Shown here: piece after piece, positions 1 to 5,159 of the stretch | How positions within the stretch are numbered: position 1 is the first letter of the stretch | Layout: each line of letters begins with the position of its first letter | Assembly: GCA_946537565.1 (NCBI GenBank) | Contig: CAMNFW010000073.1 | Coordinates: forward strand, 1-8,921 | DNA: 8,921 bases | Source: an uncultured Ruminococcus sp. | Lineage (GTDB): Bacteria > Bacillota > Clostridia > Oscillospirales > Ruminococcaceae | Direction: 5' to 3' | Position numbers and translations under genes: made by a program | Notes under the pieces: model-generated | What the model was told of the DNA's origin: nothing | Database searches by the model: none | The model's input: the letters and a program-made list of their open reading frames with translations, nothing else

Positions 1-790
1 TGTTCCCGGTGAGAGATTTGCTCATAGATTTGATAATACCGCTCAGCATCTCACGGCAGATCCGGCTCTCCGGCAAAAGCTCCAGTATATCTGCCAGCCC
101 TGCACAAAGCCAGCCCAATGACCTTAGCCAGAACTGACTGGAAAGACCGGTATTTTTATCTGCCCAGAGCATCTTTCTTGTTTCGTCGTAGCCATGATAA
201 TAAAGACCGGTTTTGCTGTCATACATTAAGCTATGGATATTGGAAAGCTGAGCCTCTACATCAGCAATGATATCATTGGAATGCAGGTCGTTTTTAACAA
301 GAGCATATTCCGTCATGAAAGGCAGAGCCATATAAGCGCCGTCCAGCCACAGCTGATAGGGGTAGATCGCTTTGTGCCAGAAATTGCCGCAGTTAAGTCT
401 TGGCTGAACAGCAACGTGTTTATCAAAAAGCTTTTCAAAGGCATTTGAATATTTTACATTGCCGGTTTTTTTCCATAGCCAGATCAGGTTTCGTCCGCCG
501 CTGAAATTATCCAGGTTATGGTCTTCCGGACGGATCGTAGGGATATTGCCGGAAGGATCAACATAAGCATCGTTATATTTTTTAATATAACTGGTTAGTT
601 TATCCTGACCAGACTGCTCCTCAAGAAGTATCAGCGCCCTGATCATACAGTTGTCGATGTAATTCCATTTAGGCTGCTTTTGGAAAATGAAATTTTCTCT
701 GTTCCATTTTGGGTGCAAAGGGTCTGAAGTAAGGACTATATTGTCGATATATTCCTGTGCTATAGTGTTAAGAGAGTGATCGTTTGTCAT
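1..790 (-). CDS. GH105 unsaturated rhamnogalacturonyl hydrolase (YteR/YesR-like), C-terminus cut off
   Basis: This is an open frame of 263 codons running off the left edge. The family hydrolyses the 4,5-unsaturated uronic acid from the non-reducing end of oligosaccharides made by pectin lyases. Translation shows GH105 signatures: YPYQLWLDGAYM (residues 143-154), YHGYDE (198-203), and WLRSLGW (221-227) followed by DILELLP. D150 fits the general acid/base position (Asp143 of YteR, from memory). H139, H199, W221 and R223 keep a spacing consistent with YteR pocket residues. YteR is about 370 residues, so roughly 110 are missing here. There is no signal peptide, so the enzyme is cytosolic. The ATG overlaps the upstream permease stop as ATGA and has AGGAGG nine bases upstream. 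Family assignment is solid. The exact substrate (rhamnogalacturonan rather than another unsaturated uronide) is inferred. Confidence 0.88.
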   Translation of the reverse strand, partial: MTNDHSLNTIAQEYIDNIVLTSDPLHPKWNRENFIFQKQPKWNYIDNCMIRALILLEEQSGQDKLTSYIKKYNDAYVDPSGNIPTIRPEDHNLDNFSGGRNLIWLWKKTGNVKYSNAFEKLFDKHVAVQPRLNCGNFWHKAIYPYQLWLDGAYMALPFMTEYALVKNDLHSNDIIADVEAQLSNIHSLMYDSKTGLYYHGYDETRKMLWADKNTGLSSQFWLRSLGWLCAGLADILELLPESRICREMLSGIIKSMSKSLTGN

Positions 791-1614
791 CCGGATAAGC
801 CTCCTGCGGTGATACCGCTTAAGAATTTTTTTTGTGCAGCTGTAAAAACAGCGATAGAAGGTATAAGTCCGATCACTGACATTGCCAGAATTTTCCGCTG
901 TTCATAGCCATTGCCGGTGCTGTCAGCTGAAAGGCGCAGAGCCAGTGACAGGGGATATTTTTCAACTGAGCTTATCATTATCAGCGGTGTAAGGAAATCG
1001 TTCATGGTCCATAGGAAAGTGAATACACTTATTGATACTATCACCGGTCTGAGGCAGGGGATAAGTATATGTATCAGTGTACGAAGGGCGCCGCAGCCGT
1101 CGATACGGGCAGCCTCATCAAATTCCTTTGGTATTCCCTTGAAGAATTGTATCAGCATGAACACAAAGCTTCCCTCAGCAGCAAAGAGAGCTGGCAGTGT
1201 AAGCGGGACATAGGTGTCAAGAAAACCCAGCTTGCTCCACATCAGATATGCCGGCATTATAGTAACAATTGCAGGCATAAACATTGCGCCCATTAAAAGT
1301 GCAAAGCACAGCCGTTTGAAGGGAAAATCAAACCTTGCAAAGCCGTAAGCTGTGACCACTGAGGATATAACAGCGAACAGGGTCTTGGGTATTATAATTA
1401 GAAACGTGTTAATGAAATAATGACCCATAGTGTAAGGAGTTACAGTTTCCCAGGCTTTGAAATATACCGAGAGATCAAAGCTATCAGGCATGAACCATAT
1501 AGAGCTGAAAATTTCTTCATTGGATTTGAAGCTTGCCCCAGCCAGCCATAGCAGAGGATAAAGCATGACAGCAGCGATCACAGTCAGGATAAAATACAAC
1601 GGGAGTTTTTTCAT
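787..1614 (-). CDS. CUT1 carbohydrate ABC transporter permease, MalG/YesQ type
   Basis: This 275-residue inner-membrane permease forms half of the translocation channel of a binding-protein-dependent sugar importer. About six hydrophobic segments are visible, near residues 5-27, 68-90, 103-125, 138-158, 188-208 and 243-262. The cytoplasmic EAA loop that docks on the ATPase is at 167-186 (E167-A-A, G173, P186). The C-terminal FLSGITAGGLSG tail is typical of MalG-like proteins. Length is normal for the family. The start ATG overlaps the preceding permease stop by four bases and has an AAAGGA-type site upstream. The stop overlaps the start of the GH105 gene in the same way. The neighbouring hydrolase suggests oligosaccharides with an unsaturated uronic acid end as cargo, which is an inference. 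Confidence 0.93.
   Translation of the reverse strand: MKKLPLYFILTVIAAVMLYPLLWLAGASFKSNEEIFSSIWFMPDSFDLSVYFKAWETVTPYTMGHYFINTFLIIIPKTLFAVISSVVTAYGFARFDFPFKRLCFALLMGAMFMPAIVTIMPAYLMWSKLGFLDTYVPLTLPALFAAEGSFVFMLIQFFKGIPKEFDEAARIDGCGALRTLIHILIPCLRPVIVSISVFTFLWTMNDFLTPLIMISSVEKYPLSLALRLSADSTGNGYEQRKILAMSVIGLIPSIAVFTAAQKKFLSGITAGGLSG
800..805 (-). promoter_or_regulatory. Ribosome binding site of the GH105 gene
   Basis: A perfect AGGAGG on the minus strand lies nine bases before the ATG at 790, inside the last codons of the upstream permease. It fixes the GH105 start and suggests the hydrolase can be translated strongly, not only through the ATGA coupling. Confidence 0.8.
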
Positions 1615-2504
1615 GGCTTTTCCTTTCTTGTCCTGCCGGTTATAAGAAACATAAGGTATACTATAACCGTTATCAGTACAAACAGAACCCAGGACACAGC
1701 ATTTGCGAAGCCAATATTATTATATCTGAACATCTCGTTATATATCAGCATTCCGATGGTATAGGTGCCTTTCATAGGACCGCCGCCGGTGAGCATATAC
1801 GGAGCATTGAACTCCTGAAGTGCAGCGATAGTCTGCAAAACCAGATTCAGAAAAATGACATTTTTCAGCAGCGGAAGAGTAATGCGGAAGAAGGCTCTGA
1901 ATCCTCCGCAGCCGTCAACCTTTGCAGCTTCATAGTATTCTTTTGGAACATCTCTCAGAGCATTGAGAAATATGATCATAGCCGAGCCGAATTCCCAGAG
2001 CCGCAGAAGAATTATCATGAACAGTGCATTGCCGGGTTCTCCGTACCAGCTCACTGAGGGCAGTCCGAGCCAAAGGGTCAGCTGATCTATCAGACCGCCG
2101 GTGGTGAACAAAAACTGCCACATTATGACTACAGCCAGGTTTGAACCGAGTATCGAGGGGATATAGAAGGCTGTTCTGAAAATGCCGATGCCTTTGATCT
2201 GAGCGTTCAGCAGAATTGCTGTCAGCAGTGATACTGCAAGCTTAAGGGGAACAAGTATAGCGGTATACTTCACCGTTACCCAGACTGATTTCCGGAAGCT
2301 GCTGTCACTGAGCATAGTCTTGTAATTATCAAAGCCTGTGAAATGTGCATCTCTGGTGCCGTCATAATTGGTAAAGCCAAGAATAAATGAAGACACAAAG
2401 GGATAAAGAGTGAACAGCAAAAATCCCAGCAGAAAAGGTGATACCAGCAGCAGACCGGTAAATTTGCTGGTACCGACGGGATTAGAGTAGGTGCGTTTTT
2501 TCAT
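1611..2504 (-). CDS. CUT1 carbohydrate ABC transporter permease, MalF/YesP type
   Basis: This 297-residue inner-membrane permease is the partner of the downstream MalG-type protein. It has a basic N-terminus and then about six membrane segments, near residues 16-42, 75-100, 108-132, 161-182, 214-235 and 268-290. The EAA loop spans 192-211 (E192-A-A-K-V-D-G, then I-T-L-P). The stretch YMLTGGGPMKGT (236-247) is the usual MalF-family conserved segment after the fifth helix. The start ATG overlaps the stop of the binding-protein gene by four bases (ATGA), with TGGAG about 11 bases upstream, so translation is probably coupled. No ATP-binding subunit is encoded nearby. Such systems commonly share an MsmX/UgpC-type ATPase encoded elsewhere. 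Confidence 0.93.
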   Translation of the reverse strand: MKKRTYSNPVGTSKFTGLLLVSPFLLGFLLFTLYPFVSSFILGFTNYDGTRDAHFTGFDNYKTMLSDSSFRKSVWVTVKYTAILVPLKLAVSLLTAILLNAQIKGIGIFRTAFYIPSILGSNLAVVIMWQFLFTTGGLIDQLTLWLGLPSVSWYGEPGNALFMIILLRLWEFGSAMIIFLNALRDVPKEYYEAAKVDGCGGFRAFFRITLPLLKNVIFLNLVLQTIAALQEFNAPYMLTGGGPMKGTYTIGMLIYNEMFRYNNIGFANAVSWVLFVLITVIVYLMFLITGRTRKEKP

Positions 2505-3808
2505 TTTGTGATACGCTCCAGGTATGAATTAATGGAATTATAAAGCTCCTTTGCAGCAGTTTCGGTGTCCATAGTTCCATAGGAAACAGCTTCAAGGGCA
2601 GAGTTATAGAATTCCTTCATCTGTGTCATTTCCATGTATGGACTTATAGTTACGGTGTCAAGTTCTTCCAGTAGATGGTCATTTTCTTGAGCCAGACCAG
2701 TGAGCAGACCTTTGCTTTCGAGGTGATTTTCCGCATAAGAAGAGGCAGGGATACCTCTTGTAGTACCGAGAAGCTCAGCGCAGTCTGTATCATTCAGCAG
2801 AAAATTAATAAAAGCCGCTGCCTCATCAGGGTATTCAGTTGTATCAGAAACAGCGTACAGCAGGGAAGGCTTTATCATCCAGCCGCCTGAATTGCCATTG
2901 TTGTCAGTGAGCAGCGGACCGGCTTTCAGCACACCCTCCGGCAGGAGCATTTCATATTTACCGATACTGCTTCCCCATTCCAGGCAGCCAGCCACATTTC
3001 CGTTAATAAACTCCGGTGACTGATACAGAGCGGCATTTCCGTCCTCATCGGTACGGGTCTTTATAGTGCGGATAACGTGAGCGTCCTCCAGAGATTTATA
3101 AAAATCAACAGCGGTTTTAATATCAGCTTCAGAGAAGCCAAGTTTACCGTCCATAGTTATGAATTCCTTGCCGGTAAGCTGCTGGACATATACAACAGAC
3201 AGATACCAGGCGGTGCCGCCGGACTGATTATCCAGATCAAGAGGATAGATACCGTAATTATTAAATTTTTCGCCCAGGGAAATAAGCTGCTCCCAGGTTT
3301 CCGGGAAAGAAGCGTTCAGCTTATCATAGACCTGAGAGTTATAGAAAAGACCTCTTCCGCTGAGAGAAACGGTAACTGCATTGAGCTTTCCGTTCATCGT
3401 GCCGAAGGAGAGGATATCCTTGTCAAAGCCTGACAGGTCAAGCTGATCTGAAAGGAGATCCAGATCGTAAAAGCCGGTGCCGTCAGGAGAAAAGGATACC
3501 AGCCAGTCATAGTTTATTTGTATGACATCAGGTTCTGTACCGCCGTTCAGCTGAGCGCTGACTTTTTCGGTCCAGCCGTCCCAGCCGCCGTATTCCGGGA
3601 CAATATGAATATCCGGGTGAAGCTTTTCCCACAGCTCTATAGCTTTAAGAGTAGCCTCATGGCGGTCATCACCACCCCACCAGGAAAAGCGGATAGTACA
3701 TTTATCCAGCGAACCGTCAGGGGGAGTGACATTTTTTTTAGATTCAGCTCCGCAGGCATAAAGCGGAAGAACGGTCAGCAGCAGAGCTGATGCAATAATT
3801 TTTTTCAT
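2501..3808 (-). CDS. Extracellular sugar-binding lipoprotein of the ABC importer (COG1653/YesO type)
   Basis: A 435-residue family 1 solute-binding protein, expected to be lipid-anchored outside the membrane and to deliver oligosaccharide to the two permeases. The N-terminus is a lipoprotein signal: KK, a hydrophobic core, then lipobox L16-Y-A-C19. Typical fold markers follow: the IRFSWWGGDDRH strand, PDIHIVPEYGGWDGW, EPDVIQINYDWL, and the C-terminal EAAAFINFLL and TTRGIPAS segments. I place the start at the ATG at 3808. A longer frame opens at a TTG at 3823, but that TTG lies in the ribosome site TTGAGGAA, which is ideally spaced eight bases before the ATG. It is the first gene of a four-gene operon with the order yesO-yesP-yesQ-yesR known from B. 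subtilis. Rhamnogalacturonan oligosaccharides are the best guess for the ligand. Confidence 0.92.
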   Translation of the reverse strand: MKKIIASALLLTVLPLYACGAESKKNVTPPDGSLDKCTIRFSWWGGDDRHEATLKAIELWEKLHPDIHIVPEYGGWDGWTEKVSAQLNGGTEPDVIQINYDWLVSFSPDGTGFYDLDLLSDQLDLSGFDKDILSFGTMNGKLNAVTVSLSGRGLFYNSQVYDKLNASFPETWEQLISLGEKFNNYGIYPLDLDNQSGGTAWYLSVVYVQQLTGKEFITMDGKLGFSEADIKTAVDFYKSLEDAHVIRTIKTRTDEDGNAALYQSPEFINGNVAGCLEWGSSIGKYEMLLPEGVLKAGPLLTDNNGNSGGWMIKPSLLYAVSDTTEYPDEAAAFINFLLNDTDCAELLGTTRGIPASSYAENHLESKGLLTGLAQENDHLLEELDTVTISPYMEMTQMKEFYNSALEAVSYGTMDTETAAKELYNSINSYLERITK

Positions 3809-3816
3809 ATTGCAAT

Positions 3817-3821
3817 TCCTC
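3817..3821 (-). promoter_or_regulatory. Ribosome binding site that fixes the binding-protein start
   Basis: GAGGA on the minus strand, eight bases upstream of the ATG at 3808. Because it lies inside the apparent five-codon N-terminal extension from the TTG at 3823, that extension is almost certainly untranslated. Confidence 0.8.
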
Positions 3822-3881
3822 AAAAATATAATGATATAACGATATAAATTCCGGCAGATAAGTTTAAATTACCTGAAACGG
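3822..3881 (-). promoter_or_regulatory. AT-rich upstream region of the sugar-uptake operon, weak promoter candidate
   Basis: This short region between the ychF terminator and the binding-protein ribosome site should hold the operon promoter. The best fit I see is TTATCT (3861-3856), 17 bases, then TATATC (3838-3833), which is a poor match to sigma-A consensus. A tandem octamer (ATCRTTAT twice, 3843-3828) overlaps the -10 candidate. A weak promoter would fit an operon needing an activator, but no regulator gene or clear operator is visible here. Confidence 0.25.
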
Positions 3882-3950
3882 AAAAAACAAAAACACCCCG
3901 CCGTGAGGCGAGGCGAACACGGCTTGTGTATCCGTTTTAGTTTAGGGGTG
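3882..3950 (-). terminator. Intrinsic terminator after ychF with nested stems
   Basis: Read on the minus strand, an outer arm CACCCC (3899-3894 and 3950-3945 pair as GGGGTG/CACCCC) encloses an inner hairpin GCCGTG/CACGGC (3923-3918 with 3905-3900, 12-base loop). The inner 3' arm abuts the outer 3' arm, so the stems can stack. TTTTTG then TTTTTT follow at 3893-3882. About 21 unpaired bases sit on the 5' side between the two stems. It lies 49 bases beyond the ychF stop and should isolate ychF from the sugar operon. Confidence 0.85.
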
Positions 3951-3998
3951 CCTTAAGTGTATGTGATTGAAGAAGAATGATCTGACGGTGATGAAATA

Positions 3999-5093
3999 TC
4001 AGACATTAAAGCGGAAGAGAACGATATCTCCGTCCTGCATAACATATTCCTTTCCTTCAAGACGGACAAGACCCTTTTCCTTAGCAGCAGCCATAGTTCC
4101 GCATTCCATGAGATCGCTGAAGGAGATGACCTCTGCCCGGATAAAGCCTTTTTCAAAGTCCGTATGGATTTTTCCGGCAGCCTGGGGAGCTTTAGTGCCT
4201 TTGGTGATAGTCCAGGCACGAACCTCTTGTTTGCCGGCAGTGAGGAAGGAGATAAGACCGAGAAGAGCATAGCCTTCTTTGATGATACGGTTCAGACCGG
4301 ATACTTCAAGACCCAGGTCAGCCAGGAACATTTCCTTGTCAGAATCGTCCATTTCAGCGATCTCAGCTTCGGTCTGAGCGCAGATAGGAAGAACAGCAGA
4401 ATGCTCCTCAGCAGCAATTTCGCAGACTTTTTTATAGCTCAAGTTATTTTCGATATCATTTCTGAAGTCAGCCTCACTGAGGTTAGCAGCATAGATGACA
4501 GGTTTAGCTGAAAGCAGAGGGGTGGACTTGATAAGTTCTCTTTCGTCATCGGTGAAATCGAAGCCTCTTGCAGATTTTCCGTTTTCCAGGTGAGCCTTAA
4601 GGCGCTCCAGGAAATCGACCTCCATGAGAAATTTTTTATCGCCCTTAGCGGCTTTTTTAGCCCGGTCGATACGGCGGTCGATCATTTCGATATCCGAGAA
4701 GATAAGCTCCAGGTTAATAGTTTCGATATCACGGGCAGGGTTTATGCTTCCGTCAACGTGAATGATATTAGTGTCCTCAAAGCATCTTACAACGTGAACG
4801 ATAGCGTCTACCTCACGGATATCAGCCAGGAATTTATTTCCCAGACCCTCACCCTTTGACGCACCTTTTACCAGACCGGCAATGTCCACGAATTCAAGGG
4901 TAGCAGGAGTGAATTTATCCGGCTCATACATTTCAGCCAGCTTATCCAGTCTTTCGTCCGGAACAGAGACAATGCCGACATTTTTGTCGATAGTGCAGAA
5001 GGGATAATTTGCAGATTCTGCACCAGCATTTGTGAGAGCGTTAAAGAGAGTGCTTTTGCCAACATTAGGCAGTCCAACCATACCAAGCTTCAT
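3999..5093 (-). CDS. ychF: Ribosome-associated, redox-responsive ATPase YchF (OLA1 family)
   Basis: A 364-residue TRAFAC-class P-loop protein close to the usual family length. YchF/OLA1 binds ribosomes, prefers ATP to GTP and is linked to stress and translation control. The sequence shows the P-loop G7-LPNVGKST15, NYPFCTID (29-36), the Walker B-like D70-IAG73 followed by LVKGASKGEGLGNKF, and a relaxed G4 motif N204-LSE207, the NxxE form expected in this ATP-preferring family. A helical insert (about 120-230) follows the G3 region, and a TGS domain occupies about 280-363, ending in MQDGDIVLFRFNV. The start is the ATG at 5093, with a modest TAAGG site upstream. It lies 62 bases after the EAL gene with no terminator between, has a likely own promoter, and ends at a strong terminator. 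Nothing is degenerate. Confidence 0.97.
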   Translation of the reverse strand: MKLGMVGLPNVGKSTLFNALTNAGAESANYPFCTIDKNVGIVSVPDERLDKLAEMYEPDKFTPATLEFVDIAGLVKGASKGEGLGNKFLADIREVDAIVHVVRCFEDTNIIHVDGSINPARDIETINLELIFSDIEMIDRRIDRAKKAAKGDKKFLMEVDFLERLKAHLENGKSARGFDFTDDERELIKSTPLLSAKPVIYAANLSEADFRNDIENNLSYKKVCEIAAEEHSAVLPICAQTEAEIAEMDDSDKEMFLADLGLEVSGLNRIIKEGYALLGLISFLTAGKQEVRAWTITKGTKAPQAAGKIHTDFEKGFIRAEVISFSDLMECGTMAAAKEKGLVRLEGKEYVMQDGDIVLFRFNV

Positions 5094-5122
5094 TATTTGA
5101 TTACCTTACTTTCTGTTTTTAA

Positions 5123-5159
5123 GTTATAATAATATTTAATATATTAACAAAATTGTCAA
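5123..5159 (-). promoter_or_regulatory. Candidate ychF promoter(s) overlapping the upstream stop codon
   Basis: A perfect TTGACA -35 (5159-5154) overlaps the TGA stop of the EAL gene. Possible -10 boxes are AATATT after 17 bases (5136-5131) or TATTAT after 19. An alternative is TTGTTA (5150-5145), 16 bases, then TATAAC (5128-5123). A 12-base palindrome TTAATATATTAA (5136-5147) fills the spacer. The region is very AT-rich, so some matches may be chance. Confidence 0.5.

Noticed and set aside
3866..3890. A cre-like catabolite repression site (TGAAACGGAAAA) upstream of the sugar operon
   Set aside because: The spacing and central CG do not fit the cre consensus, and the sequence is part of the terminator U-tract and its flank.
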